This document shows positions 16,318 to 25,380 of a DNA stretch of 64,000 nucleotides, piece by piece; the first letter of the stretch is position 1; the number at the start of each line of letters is the position of its first letter. The DNA comes from Pseudomonas gingeri (GTDB lineage: Bacteria; Pseudomonadota; Gammaproteobacteria; Pseudomonadales; Pseudomonadaceae): positions 631,594-695,593 of the forward strand of contig NZ_JACAOS010000015.1 in the NCBI RefSeq assembly GCF_013386165.1, read 5' to 3'. Under the pieces are notes generated by a model, which did no database searches, was not told the DNA's origin, and saw only the letters and a program-made list of their open reading frames with translations. The position numbers were made by a program, and so were the translations under genes.

Positions 16318-17730
16318 CTACTTCACCGCCAACAATGCCTGCTGGGCACTGCGCCGATTCTTGATGCCGTAGCAGACCCACATGAACGCCACCCACACCG
16401 GAATCGCGTACACCGAGACCTGGATCCCCGGAATCATCAGCATGATACCCAGGATGAACACCACAAACGCCAGGCACACATAGTTGCCATAGGGATACCA
16501 CAGGGCCTTGAACAGCGGGCGCTGCTTCGTGCGGTTCATATGCTCGCGGAACTTGAAGTGCGAGTAGCTGATCATCGCCCAGTTGATCACCAGGGTCGCC
16601 ACCACCAGGGACATCAGCAATTCCAGGGCCTGTTGCGGCATCAGGTAGTTCATCACCACCGCGATGAAGGTCACCAGCGCCGAAACCAGCAGCGAACGCA
16701 CCGGTACGCCGCGCTTGTCGATCTTGGCCAGCGCCTTCGGTGCATCACCCTGCTCGGCCATACCCAGCAGCATGCGGCTGTTGCAGTAGGTGCCGCTGTT
16801 GTACACCGACAGCGCCGCCGTCAACACCACGAAGTTGAGGATATGCGCCGCAGTGTTGCTACCGAGCATCGAGAACACCTGGACGAACGGGCTGCCGCTG
16901 TAGGAGTCGCCCGAAGCATTCAGTGTGCTCAGCAGGCTGTCCCATGGGGTCAGCGACAGCAGGATCACCAGGGCACCGATGTAGAAAATCAGGATCCGGT
17001 AGATCACCTGGTTGATGGCCTTGGGAATCACGGTTTTCGGCTGGTCGGCTTCAGCGGCGGTGAAACCGAGCATTTCCAGGCCGCCGAAGGAAAACATGAT
17101 GATCGCCATGGCCATCACCAGGCCGCTAACCCCATTGGGGAAAAACCCACCGTGCTCCCACAGGTTGCTCACCGAGGCCTGTGGACCGCCGTGGCCGCTG
17201 ACCAGCAGATAGCTGCCCAGGGCAATCATGCCGACGATCGCCACCACCTTGATAATCGCGAACCAGAACTCCGCTTCGCCGAAAACCTTGACGTTGGCCA
17301 GGTTGATCGCGTTGATCAAGACAAAGAAAGCCGCAGCCGAGACCCAGGTCGGGACATCGGGCCACCAGTAGTGGACGTACTTGCCGACGGCGGTCAGTTC
17401 CGACATGCCCACCAGGATGTAGAGGATCCAGCAGTTCCAACCCGACAGAAAACCAGCGAAACCGCCCCAGTACTTGTGGGCAAAGTGGCTGAACGAACCG
17501 GCAACCGGCTCCTCGACGATCATCTCGCCCAACTGGCGCATGATCATGAAGGCGATAAAACCGCAGATGGCGTAGCCGAGGATCATCGACGGACCGGCGG
17601 ACTTGAGCACCCCGGCCGAACCCAGGAACAGGCCGGTACCGATGGCGCCACCAAGGGCGATCAATTGGATATGACGATTTTTCAGGCCGCGCTTAAGCTC
17701 GCCCGAAGCAAGGGGTGTATCTGGGGTCAT
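16318..17730 (-). CDS. aroP: Aromatic amino acid permease AroP
   Basis: The 470-residue APC-family transporter is very close to AroP/PheP: LKRGLKNRHIQLIALGGAIG at the N-terminus, EEPVAGSFSHFAHKYWG, GGPQASVSNLW and TAALSVYNSGTYCNSRML. It has about 12 membrane segments and imports Phe, Tyr and Trp with protons. AGGTGACGC precedes the ATG. It lies in the same region as phhRABC but is a separate unit, ending at its own terminator. Distinction from a narrower PheP is not certain. Confidence 0.88.
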   Translation of the reverse strand: MTPDTPLASGELKRGLKNRHIQLIALGGAIGTGLFLGSAGVLKSAGPSMILGYAICGFIAFMIMRQLGEMIVEEPVAGSFSHFAHKYWGGFAGFLSGWNCWILYILVGMSELTAVGKYVHYWWPDVPTWVSAAAFFVLINAINLANVKVFGEAEFWFAIIKVVAIVGMIALGSYLLVSGHGGPQASVSNLWEHGGFFPNGVSGLVMAMAIIMFSFGGLEMLGFTAAEADQPKTVIPKAINQVIYRILIFYIGALVILLSLTPWDSLLSTLNASGDSYSGSPFVQVFSMLGSNTAAHILNFVVLTAALSVYNSGTYCNSRMLLGMAEQGDAPKALAKIDKRGVPVRSLLVSALVTFIAVVMNYLMPQQALELLMSLVVATLVINWAMISYSHFKFREHMNRTKQRPLFKALWYPYGNYVCLAFVVFILGIMLMIPGIQVSVYAIPVWVAFMWVCYGIKNRRSAQQALLAVK

Positions 17731-18397
17731 GCGTCACCTGTTTGTTTTTATCTGTGACGAAATCGAACCCATCGCGCTTATGACGCGATGGAGTGAACAA
17801 GGCGGATAGCCTTGAGTGCACGGGCTTTCGGGACATCGCAAGGCAGTCGCCGACAGCCACAAAAATGCGCGGGTACGCAGTTGAGTCACAGGTAAAACGC
17901 CGCGCATTGTACACCGCCAGACCGCCACCGGCAGGCATCCGCGCATCTCACCGCCCCCAGCGCGGGAGGACAAGGGCCGTTTTAGCGACAAAGAAAAATC
18001 CTACAGCCATCCTCGGCAACTATTCCTTACGTCCGTCAGAACGCTCCCTTAACAGGCACTTTTACTGTCCAGATCGTCAGCTTTTCCTGACAAACTGTCA
18101 CGTTTTCTTGCCAATAAAGGCATAAAACTCTCTGTTCTAAAATTGACAGACGAACTGTTTAGCTCTGACTTTAGCGACTGAATCGCTGTTTTTCCTGGAG
18201 AAGTTTTTTGTGCTCAAATTCTGGAAAAATTTTTTGAAAATATTTTTTTTGCGCTCACCGGGATCCTGCACTAGGTTTTCAGCCACTTGCCGAAACCTAC
18301 AGACGGCAAGCCGGAGAAATGGATTTCATGCGTAGGACTTTTCCTCACAGAAAGCCTTTTCGACCGTCCAGCAATAACATTCCCAAGGAGATTCACC
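17731..18397. other. Intergenic region upstream of aroP and the peptide gene
   Basis: This 667-base spacer separates divergent aroP and the 45-residue peptide gene. Near aroP it holds a hairpin (CCATCGCG, 7-base loop, CGCGATGG at 17769-17791) in the probable aroP leader. Toward the peptide gene the composition drops sharply to A/T-rich, with runs of T and A around 18205-18252, unlike the flanking genes. A consensus -35 hexamer lies at 18143. I see no convincing protein-coding frame here. Confidence 0.6.
18143..18171 (+). promoter_or_regulatory. Possible sigma-70 promoter for the peptide/M29 unit
   Basis: A perfect -35 TTGACA (18143-18148) is followed after 17 bases by TGACTT, a poor -10. If used, the leader before the peptide gene would be about 220 bases and include the A/T-rich block. 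The weak -10 suggests an activator may be needed, or that the true promoter lies elsewhere. Confidence 0.3.
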
Positions 18398-18535
18398 ATG
18401 CAAGTCTCGGATCAGGACGTGAGCACTGAACTGCAACTGGACGATTGGTTTGAAGCCCCCACCCACGAAGCGGCCGTGGAAATGATGCAAGCCGATGCTG
18501 TCGTGCCGTTCGGCACCGCGATGTGGCCTTTCTAA
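18398..18535 (+). CDS. 45-residue peptide, possible modified-peptide precursor
   Basis: The frame starts at ATG after AAGGAG with 7-base spacing and ends at TAA. The first 34 residues are acidic and helix-prone (leader-like; ELQLDDWFEA, then HEAAVEMMQADA), followed by a short C-terminal stretch VVPFGTAMWPF that is hydrophobic, uncharged and ends in Trp-Pro-Phe. There is no Cys or Tyr. A strong hairpin follows, and 59 bases after the stop an M29-like protein begins. The leader/core look, tiny size, high-quality ribosome site and enzyme gene in one operon resemble RiPP precursor genes, but that is inference; I recognise no known class. Confidence 0.6.
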   Translation: MQVSDQDVSTELQLDDWFEAPTHEAAVEMMQADAVVPFGTAMWPF

Positions 18536-18543
18536 GGCCGTCA

Positions 18544-18569
18544 GGTGGGTGCGGTTTGCCGCACCCACC
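18544..18569 (+). terminator. Strong hairpin between peptide gene and M29-like gene
   Basis: Arms GGTGGGTGCGG and CCGCACCCACC pair perfectly over 11 bases with a TTTG loop, 8 bases after the peptide stop. Only CTCTT follows, so it is probably a partial terminator or stabiliser. Such hairpins often make a precursor transcript far more abundant than the enzyme transcript downstream. Confidence 0.65.
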
Positions 18570-18594
18570 CTCTTGCAGGACCAGGAACGACGTC

Positions 18595-19560
18595 ATGGAC
18601 AAGACCCGCGCCCTCGAACATTTTCTCTACTACCTCGCCTGGCACCCGGCCCTGGAAGGGCTCAGCCAGCCGAAGATCCTGTTGGGCCATACGCCAGAGT
18701 ACAGCGAGATCGCCGAGGCCATCATCGGCCAGGACGCCCAGCACCAGCAGTTCGACTTCCATGCCCGGCGCCTGGACCTCGAACCGGCCGAGAGTCTGAT
18801 CAAAGCCATCGGCGACAGCGACCTGTATATCTTCTTCTACGATTCCTCGATGCTCTCCCCACCTCGCCCCCAAGGCCCCGAGTTCTTGCATGCGCTACAT
18901 GGCGTCATGGCCGAGCAATGGCGAAAATCGCTGCTTTTCAAGGATTATGGCGACTATTTCTACGACACCTTCAGTATCAGCCCGCAACGCATTGCCGATC
19001 TCAACGAGAACCTGATCGAGCGCATGTCCCAGGCCACGACCTTGAGCTTCAAGGACCGCCACGGTTCGCATCTGCACGCGCCGCTGAGCAGCATCCACAA
19101 GTGGACCAATATCAATGGCGTCGGCAACCACGACCTGGCCCCTGGGGAAATCGCCACCCACAGCGATGCCATCAACGGTTGCGTGAAGTTTGTCGGGACC
19201 TTCCTCAGCACCATTCCCTTTGCCCGCAAGTATGGGGTGCTGGAGTCGCCGCTGGAGCTGTGGATCGAGGATTCGACCATCTGCCGCATTGCCACCGAAG
19301 TGCCAGGGCTGGAGGCGGACTTCAACAAGTACCTGAATGCCAATCCGTCGAACCGACGGGTCGAGGAACTGGGGATCGGTACGAATGAGGGGGTCAAGGC
19401 CCTGTATGCGCGCAACTCGGGCTTCGAGGAGCGCCATTGCGGCCTGCATCTGGGATTGGGCGGTGGCGCCAAGGGCAGCCATCACCTGGACCTGATCTTT
19501 GCCAGCGGCGTGCTGGCGCTGGATGACAAGCCGGTGTTTGACGGGCAGTTTGCGTTTTGA
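18595..19560 (+). CDS. M29-like (thermophilic aminopeptidase fold) protein
   Basis: The 321-residue protein has a C-terminal half that resembles M29 metallo-aminopeptidases: Glu185 (APGEIATHSD), Glu258 (EELGIGTN), His285 (GLHLGLGG) and His297-x-Asp299 (SHHLDLIF), in family order. The loop between the two His sites is shorter than I expect, and I do not see the usual Tyr after the first His. It may therefore be an altered peptidase or a non-hydrolytic relative. No signal peptide is present, so it is cytoplasmic. It starts 59 bases after the 45-residue peptide gene and probably acts on that peptide. It is convergent with the lipoprotein hydrolase. Confidence 0.6.
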   Translation: MDKTRALEHFLYYLAWHPALEGLSQPKILLGHTPEYSEIAEAIIGQDAQHQQFDFHARRLDLEPAESLIKAIGDSDLYIFFYDSSMLSPPRPQGPEFLHALHGVMAEQWRKSLLFKDYGDYFYDTFSISPQRIADLNENLIERMSQATTLSFKDRHGSHLHAPLSSIHKWTNINGVGNHDLAPGEIATHSDAINGCVKFVGTFLSTIPFARKYGVLESPLELWIEDSTICRIATEVPGLEADFNKYLNANPSNRRVEELGIGTNEGVKALYARNSGFEERHCGLHLGLGGGAKGSHHLDLIFASGVLALDDKPVFDGQFAF

Positions 19561-19576
19561 CGATGACTCGGTCTGG

Positions 19577-20416
19577 CTAAGGCCCCATTGCACACCGCAA
19601 AGGGATTTTGAGCAGTGCCGGCCAGAGCGTGGCCCAGTCGCTTTCATGGCCCATGCCCGGCACGATCTGGCTATGGGCGCAGACACCGGCAGCGGCGCTG
19701 ACAAAACGCTGCGCAATCAGCGGTGGCACAACACTGTCGTCGGCCCCGCTGAAGTGAAGCTGCGGGATGGACGCCACCTGGCGTGCAACATCAATGGCAT
19801 TGAGCGACTCCGGCATCGCCGAGACGTGATGCAGGCGATTGATCTCGGCATGATCGAGGTTGCCGGCCACGGTGCGCAGCGAGGCGATATCGCTACGCCG
19901 GGCGGCGATCAATACCGCCACGGCAGCGCCTCCCGAATAGCCGACCAGATGGATGCGCTGCCCCGGCACCTGGAGAGCAAAGTGGCTCACGGCCTGGTTC
20001 ATTGCCACCACGACTTCCTCGGCAAAGCGCTTTTGCGTCCAGTAGGCTTTATCACAACGCGGGCTGAGCGCCAGCGGTGTGAACTGGCAGGGGCGTGCCA
20101 GGTACACGACGTTGGCCGCCGGATCCGCCGCTGCCAACGCCAGGCCTTCGGCCTGATGCGGCGTTGGATTTTCCGACGGGGTCGTACGCGAGCGCCAGGC
20201 CAGGCCGTCGCCCTCGATGTAGAGGTTCAGCGGCAGGTCAGGACGGGTTATCCGGTAAAAGCTGGTCAGCACAAAACTGTCGGTATCGACCTGTTCTCGC
20301 TGCAAGTGAGCGGTGTGCGCCAGGGTTTCGGCGTGTCGGTTCGGATCGGCACAGCCTGCGAGTATGCCCAGCAGCGCACACAGACACGTGAGCAGCACCC
20401 TGTTCAAGCCTTTCAT
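19577..20416 (-). CDS. Lipoprotein alpha/beta hydrolase
   Basis: The 279-residue protein has a lipoprotein signal peptide ending ILAGC, with the lipidated Cys near residue 21. A serine hydrolase nucleophile motif is visible as LVGYSGGAAV, an acid as SGADDSVVPP and a His as PGMGHESDW, in the order Ser-Asp-His. It is therefore probably membrane-anchored and active, substrate unknown. The ATG at 20416 overlaps the stop of the upstream TPR-sulfotransferase gene by four bases (ATGA), so the two are coupled. Confidence 0.78.
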   Translation of the reverse strand: MKGLNRVLLTCLCALLGILAGCADPNRHAETLAHTAHLQREQVDTDSFVLTSFYRITRPDLPLNLYIEGDGLAWRSRTTPSENPTPHQAEGLALAAADPAANVVYLARPCQFTPLALSPRCDKAYWTQKRFAEEVVVAMNQAVSHFALQVPGQRIHLVGYSGGAAVAVLIAARRSDIASLRTVAGNLDHAEINRLHHVSAMPESLNAIDVARQVASIPQLHFSGADDSVVPPLIAQRFVSAAAGVCAHSQIVPGMGHESDWATLWPALLKIPLRCAMGP

Positions 20417-22509
20417 GCCTCGGCAAGGCCCAGCGCCGCCAACAGCGGCCCAAGCTGTTCGGCATGCGCACGCCAGCGACCTTTCGAGGTTTTGTAGAGG
20501 GGCTGGCGCACCTGATTGACGCTGGCAGTGCGCACCACGCGCCGGGTCTTGTGAAAGTCCAGGCAGGCTTCGTCCCACGGCAGGTCAATGAAGCTGATCA
20601 AGCGCTTGGCCTGCCCTTCAAGGTCGTCCAGCACCGACTCGTAGTCCACTTCAATAAAGGATTCGGCAGGTAGCAGCTGGCGCCAGTGACTCATCAAGAC
20701 TTCATAATCGCGATAGAACTGCCCCAATTCAGCCTGGTCGTAGCTGAACGGCTGATCGCCGCTGAATTGCTTGCTGTAACAGGACAGGCAGGTATCCACC
20801 GGATCGCGGCGGCAGTGAATGATACGGGCACCGGGCAGGATCAACGGAATCAGGCCGGCATAGACAAAATTGCCCGGCATCTTGTCCACCAGGCGATCCC
20901 GTGCGTCGACCAGGGGTTTGACTCGCTCAAGGTAGTCATGACCGATTCTGGCCAGATCCTGCGCTGAGCAGTTGGCCAGGTTTTGCGGAAATCTTCCTTG
21001 GTTTTCCACTGCCAGACGCAGCGACGACAATTCTCCCGCGCCCTGCACCCGCGGATGGGAGGCGAGGATCTGCTCGACCAGGGTGGTGCCGGAGCGTGGC
21101 ATGCCGACGATGAAGACCGGCAGCGACGATGCCGCGCCCTGCCCTTGGCGCGCAGATTGAAATTCATCGCTGAACAACCCGGCAATGCTCTGCATCCATT
21201 GCCGCGCAGTCTGAGAGTCATAGGCAAAGGTGGAGCGCTTGAGTCGGTTTCCGCTATCCAGGTGATGGAAGGCTCGCGTGGAATCACCCGTGTCGAGATA
21301 CGCCTTGCCCAAGGCAAAGTGGGTCGACAGTTTGTCGGCCAGCAGCAGACCCCCCTCGCGCACCAACCCGGCCTCCATGGCGGCGATATCGGCATCACCG
21401 GGTTTAAAGGTTTTGCTGTCCGAGCGCCCCGTCAGTGCGCGGATCGACCCCGGAAACGCGCTCAACGCCTGTTCAAAGGCCACGGCGGCCTCTTCCTTGC
21501 GACCACTTTCCAGGAGCAGCACGCCCCGTGCGATCATCGCCTCTTCGGTCACCGAGCCAGGCAGCGCCACCGCCTGATTGAAATGCTCCAGGGCCTGATC
21601 GTGCAGGCCACTGGCCTGAAGCGCATTGCCCATGGCGTTGTGCACACTGGCGTCATTGGGCGCCAATGCCAAGGCTTGCCGCGCGCAGTGCAGGGCCTCG
21701 TCGAAGAGTCCGCCCTTTCTCAAGACCATGGCCCGTGCCGTGAAGCCACCGACATGGCCGGGGGCAACCCGGTGCAGGGCATCCAACCAACGCAACGCTT
21801 CGCCATGGTTCAGGCGTTGGGTTTCGGCTTCGGCGATATTCAGGTACGCATCGACCAACCGCGGGTTGAGTTCGACAGCCCGGCGTCCGGCCGCCACCGC
21901 CTCATCGAAATGCCCTTGTGAACTCAGCAAAAAAGACAGGTTGCTGCAGGCCTCGGCGTAATTCGGATCGAGGCTCAACGCCTGTTTGTAATGCCACTCG
22001 GCGTGGTCTTGTCGATCCAGGCGGCGATAGGTATTGGCCAGGTTGTTGTGGGCTTGTGCCGCTTCCGGCCGCAGCGCCACGACGCGCTGCAAACACGCGA
22101 GGCTGTCGTCCAGTTTGCCGCTTTCCTGCAGGATGATCCCCAAGTTGCTCCAGGCATCCACCAGCGCGGGGTCCAGCGCAACAGCCTGTCGAGCCGCCTG
22201 TTCGGCCTCGACCAGCAAGCCTTGCTGGCGGCACATCTCGGCCAGATTGCTGAAGTAGATCGCCGGTGCGCTCAGTGTTTGGCAAGCCTGGCGCAGGTAG
22301 CTCACGGCCAACTCCAGCCGACCGAACGCATGGGCGATCAGCCCGAGCAAATGCAGGGCATCGGCCTGTTGCGGCCATTGCCCCAGGATGCGCTGGCACA
22401 GCTGCTCGGCCTGTTGTGCCTGGCCCGCGTTCCAGTATTGATGAGCCAGCGCCATGGCTTCGACAAACGTCAGTTGTGGGGTGCCGGAAGTTGTCGGTGT
22501 GCCGCTCAT
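20413..22509 (-). CDS. TPR-repeat sulfotransferase
   Basis: The 698-residue protein has an N-terminal array of TPR repeats (about residues 10-400; units such as AWSNLGIILQESGKLDDSL and ACSNLSFLLSSQGHFDEAV). A sulfotransferase domain follows, with the PAPS 5'-phosphosulfate motif GMPRSGTTLVEQIL and the 3'-phosphate region HCRRDPVDTCLSCYSKQF. Such fusions transfer sulfate from PAPS to proteins or glycans. No signal peptide is seen. The ATG at 22509 has AAGG six bases upstream and gives MSGTPTTSG. The gene is translationally coupled to the downstream lipoprotein hydrolase. Confidence 0.82.
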   Translation of the reverse strand: MSGTPTTSGTPQLTFVEAMALAHQYWNAGQAQQAEQLCQRILGQWPQQADALHLLGLIAHAFGRLELAVSYLRQACQTLSAPAIYFSNLAEMCRQQGLLVEAEQAARQAVALDPALVDAWSNLGIILQESGKLDDSLACLQRVVALRPEAAQAHNNLANTYRRLDRQDHAEWHYKQALSLDPNYAEACSNLSFLLSSQGHFDEAVAAGRRAVELNPRLVDAYLNIAEAETQRLNHGEALRWLDALHRVAPGHVGGFTARAMVLRKGGLFDEALHCARQALALAPNDASVHNAMGNALQASGLHDQALEHFNQAVALPGSVTEEAMIARGVLLLESGRKEEAAVAFEQALSAFPGSIRALTGRSDSKTFKPGDADIAAMEAGLVREGGLLLADKLSTHFALGKAYLDTGDSTRAFHHLDSGNRLKRSTFAYDSQTARQWMQSIAGLFSDEFQSARQGQGAASSLPVFIVGMPRSGTTLVEQILASHPRVQGAGELSSLRLAVENQGRFPQNLANCSAQDLARIGHDYLERVKPLVDARDRLVDKMPGNFVYAGLIPLILPGARIIHCRRDPVDTCLSCYSKQFSGDQPFSYDQAELGQFYRDYEVLMSHWRQLLPAESFIEVDYESVLDDLEGQAKRLISFIDLPWDEACLDFHKTRRVVRTASVNQVRQPLYKTSKGRWRAHAEQLGPLLAALGLAEA

Positions 22510-22643
22510 ACAAGACCTTCTAAATGGGAGGTGAAAACTGTTGTGCAACGAATCTTTGTTCACATCCGCTACCAACCGAAAGACAAACGCCCATTGCTCA
22601 TCACTGAACAACAGGCGTTTTCGGCTAAGCGCAATGTAGCGGA

Positions 22644-25136
22644 TCAGAAGTTCCAGCGCACCTGCACATCGCCGGTATTGGCGGTGTAACCATTCGCCGC
22701 CTCCAAGGTGTACTTCGCCCCCAGGCTGAGGTTTTCGCTGCGCAGCAGGGTCACGCCCAACGCCAGCACGCCGGTGTCGGCAATCGCTTTCGCGCCCGGG
22801 CTGGTGAAGCTGGTGGCGCCCGAGGTATCGGCGGCGAAGTTGGCGACCGATTGCAGGCCGTTGTCGTGATACTCATGCCGCCAGGTCAGTTGCGCCGAAG
22901 GCACTACGCTGCCGTAGGACGTGGCGAAGGAACGCTCCAGCTTGGCGCCCAGGTCGCTCTTGAGCGAAGTGGTGTTGCTGGAGTCCAGGTGCAGTGCCGC
23001 ACCATTGCCGCCGCTCTCGGTGTAGCTGTCCTGGCGCAAGGTGCTGTAGGTCAGGCCGGCAATTGGCGTAAGGATGGTGTGGGCCAGCGTCGGGCCGAGG
23101 TCGATCGGGTAGCCGACCACCGCGGAAGCGATGTACTGCATGCCGTCATGCTGACCTTTGGCCGAACCGTTAAAGCCGTTGAAATCGATTTCACGCTGGG
23201 TGTCGTATTGATGCTGGATGGCACCGAGCGACAGGTCCAGGTACCACGGCTGGGCCTGGTAACTGGCATAACCGAACAGGCCATAGGACTTAACATCGGC
23301 GGAACTGCCGCTGTTGTCGCCGTCGTTGTTGACCGTGGTCTTGGTGTAGCTGAACAGGCCGCCGGCGCGCCAGCTGTCGTTGACCAACCCATCGGCGCCG
23401 AGCAGGAAGCCGCTGTAGCGGGCATGGTAACCGGCGATATCGTCGCGCTCACCCAGGCGCGAACTGCCACCGAAGGCTTGGCCCCAAAGCCCGGTGTTGC
23501 GGGCGCTTTCACCGGTGGCGACACCGCTGCCGACGCTATCGTTCTGCGCGGTACGCAACCCATCGAGGTGCGCCGCGGCGACGTTGAGCACTTGCACGGT
23601 GGAGGCGGTGGACGCCTGGGTAGCGGCACTGGTGTTCGCGGTCGGGCTCAACTGCGCCCCGGCGTGGTTGCCGGCAGCCGAAGAATCAAGGGCGGCGGCG
23701 GCGTTGAACAGGTTCATCAAGCCGGCATTCAGACCGTCGTAATGGAACAGCCCGGCCAGGGTGGCGTTGCCATTGGCGCTGGTCGCCTGGTTGAGCGGCG
23801 CTGTCGACGCCACCGTTCCCAGCGTTACCAGCAAGTCGGCATTCGTGCCATCGGCCACGCTGGTGCCCGCTGCGTTAAAACCCGCAACGCTGTAGTGAAG
23901 GGTGCCGGCGTTGTAGTTTGTCCCCTCGGCATTGGCTTGAATCACCACGTAGCGTTGGCCTTGGGCAAAGCCATAGCTGCCCAGCTTCTGCAGACCGATC
24001 GTGGAGCCCGAGGCGATGTTCGCGCTACCGGACACCACCAGGCGCCCATAGCCGGCGTCGGTGTTGATATTACCGGTGGTCACGGCGTTGTCGGCCACAC
24101 CGAGGATCAGGCTGGCGCTGCTGCCCTGGGTGTAATTACCGTTGATATGGATCGTGTTATTGAGCAGCAGCGTGGCCGCCAGGTTGGACACCGTATGGGT
24201 AGGGTCACCCGAAACGTTGATGTTGTCATTGAGCAACAGGTTGCCAGAGCCGAATACCAGGTTCGAGAAACTATTGGTGATCTGACCGATGTTGCCGGCG
24301 CTCACACCACCGACGCCTGCGCCGGTCAGGATGCCGAACTCCGAGCCGGTGCCGCCATTGATCATCAGATCCTGTGTGGCGTCATTGCGGATCGTGCCGG
24401 CGATGGTGCCGGAGTTGATAAGAGTGCCCAGAGTCGCCGCTGAATTGTCGTAAAGGGCGTATTGGGTGCCCGTGATGATACCGCTGTTGTTCAGTGTCCC
24501 GATGTGGCCGGCGTTGTAAATACCCGTCTGCCCGCCAGAGATAGTGCCGCCAGTCTCATTGTTCAGCGAGGTGAGAGTAGCGCCACCGCCGTTGTAAACA
24601 CCCGTGAGCCCACCCGAGATACTGCCGCCAGCCTCATTGTTCAGCGAGGTGAGGGTACCGAAGTTACCCACACCATTATTGCTGCTACTGGAGATACTGC
24701 CGCTGTTGCTCAGTGTCCCGATGCTGCTGTAATTGTAAACGCCAGAGGAGGAGCCACCGTGAATGGTGCCGCTGTTGCTCAACGTCCCTATGTTGCCGCC
24801 GTTGCTGATACCTGTGTTGCCGCCAGAAATAGTACCGCCAGTCTCATTGTTCAGCGAAGTGATGGTACCCGTGCTGACAATGGCAGCGCTGTTGCCAGAA
24901 ACAGTGCCGCTGTTGCTCAGCGTCCCGATACTGGAGGAGTTGACAATCCCGTTAAGGCCGCCACTGATGGTGGTCCCCAGCGGATTGTTCAGAGTGGAGA
25001 TCGGGGCGCTGTTGTTTAAACCAACATTAGGAAGGGTTGCACTGGCCTGACCTGCGGCCAACGCCGAAGCAATGGCGATGGCCAGGACCGTCAAGCGGCC
25101 TGGTGTTCGTGATGATGGATGTCTGGACGAGTGCAT
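22644..25136 (-). CDS. Type Va autotransporter with repeat-rich passenger
   Basis: The 830-residue protein has a long Sec signal peptide (ending near GQASA), a passenger of tandem Gly/Ser/Asn-rich repeats (about residues 45-270) expected to form a beta-helix, and a C-terminal autotransporter beta-barrel (about 555-830) ending in Phe (VRWNF). It would be displayed on or released from the outer membrane. No protease or lipase motif is visible in the passenger, so adhesion or aggregation is the likeliest role. A divergent AraC-type regulator lies 244 bases upstream. Confidence 0.87.
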   Translation of the reverse strand: MHSSRHPSSRTPGRLTVLAIAIASALAAGQASATLPNVGLNNSAPISTLNNPLGTTISGGLNGIVNSSSIGTLSNSGTVSGNSAAIVSTGTITSLNNETGGTISGGNTGISNGGNIGTLSNSGTIHGGSSSGVYNYSSIGTLSNSGSISSSSNNGVGNFGTLTSLNNEAGGSISGGLTGVYNGGGATLTSLNNETGGTISGGQTGIYNAGHIGTLNNSGIITGTQYALYDNSAATLGTLINSGTIAGTIRNDATQDLMINGGTGSEFGILTGAGVGGVSAGNIGQITNSFSNLVFGSGNLLLNDNINVSGDPTHTVSNLAATLLLNNTIHINGNYTQGSSASLILGVADNAVTTGNINTDAGYGRLVVSGSANIASGSTIGLQKLGSYGFAQGQRYVVIQANAEGTNYNAGTLHYSVAGFNAAGTSVADGTNADLLVTLGTVASTAPLNQATSANGNATLAGLFHYDGLNAGLMNLFNAAAALDSSAAGNHAGAQLSPTANTSAATQASTASTVQVLNVAAAHLDGLRTAQNDSVGSGVATGESARNTGLWGQAFGGSSRLGERDDIAGYHARYSGFLLGADGLVNDSWRAGGLFSYTKTTVNNDGDNSGSSADVKSYGLFGYASYQAQPWYLDLSLGAIQHQYDTQREIDFNGFNGSAKGQHDGMQYIASAVVGYPIDLGPTLAHTILTPIAGLTYSTLRQDSYTESGGNGAALHLDSSNTTSLKSDLGAKLERSFATSYGSVVPSAQLTWRHEYHDNGLQSVANFAADTSGATSFTSPGAKAIADTGVLALGVTLLRSENLSLGAKYTLEAANGYTANTGDVQVRWNF
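24326..25004 (-). repeat. In-frame repeat array of the autotransporter passenger
   Basis: The passenger holds about ten units alternating two motifs: LNNETGGTISGG-x-TGIYN and GTLSNSGTI-x-G. The unit length is about 20-24 residues (60-72 bases). The DNA repeats are similar enough (for example CTCATTGTTCAGCGA occurs three or more times) to allow slippage or recombination and length variation. Confidence 0.75.
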
Positions 25137-25380
25137 GTGGTGTTTCCCCGAACGGTAATAAAAGGGTCGTTGTGATTTTCAGGATCGACCATGCGTAACA
25201 GCACGCCTTCCTGAATCACGACCTGACTGGCAGCTTTTAGGCTCTACGTTTTTTGGGTGGCATTTTGCCAGACTTTCCGAAAAGCACTTGACCGTGCGTA
25301 TCAGTTCTTGAACTTTTTTTGAACCTGAGTGCCATCGTGCGTTAACGTGTGGCTAACCACGTCTTGGCGGAAACGATTGG

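Noticed and set aside
15958..17757. 600-codon frame antisense to aroP
   Set aside because: Product is His/Gln-rich with no domain pattern, typical of antisense shadows of membrane protein genes in GC-rich DNA.
22851..24443. 530-codon frame antisense to the autotransporter
   Set aside because: No ribosome site and low-complexity Val/Gly composition; the autotransporter reading has signal peptide and barrel.
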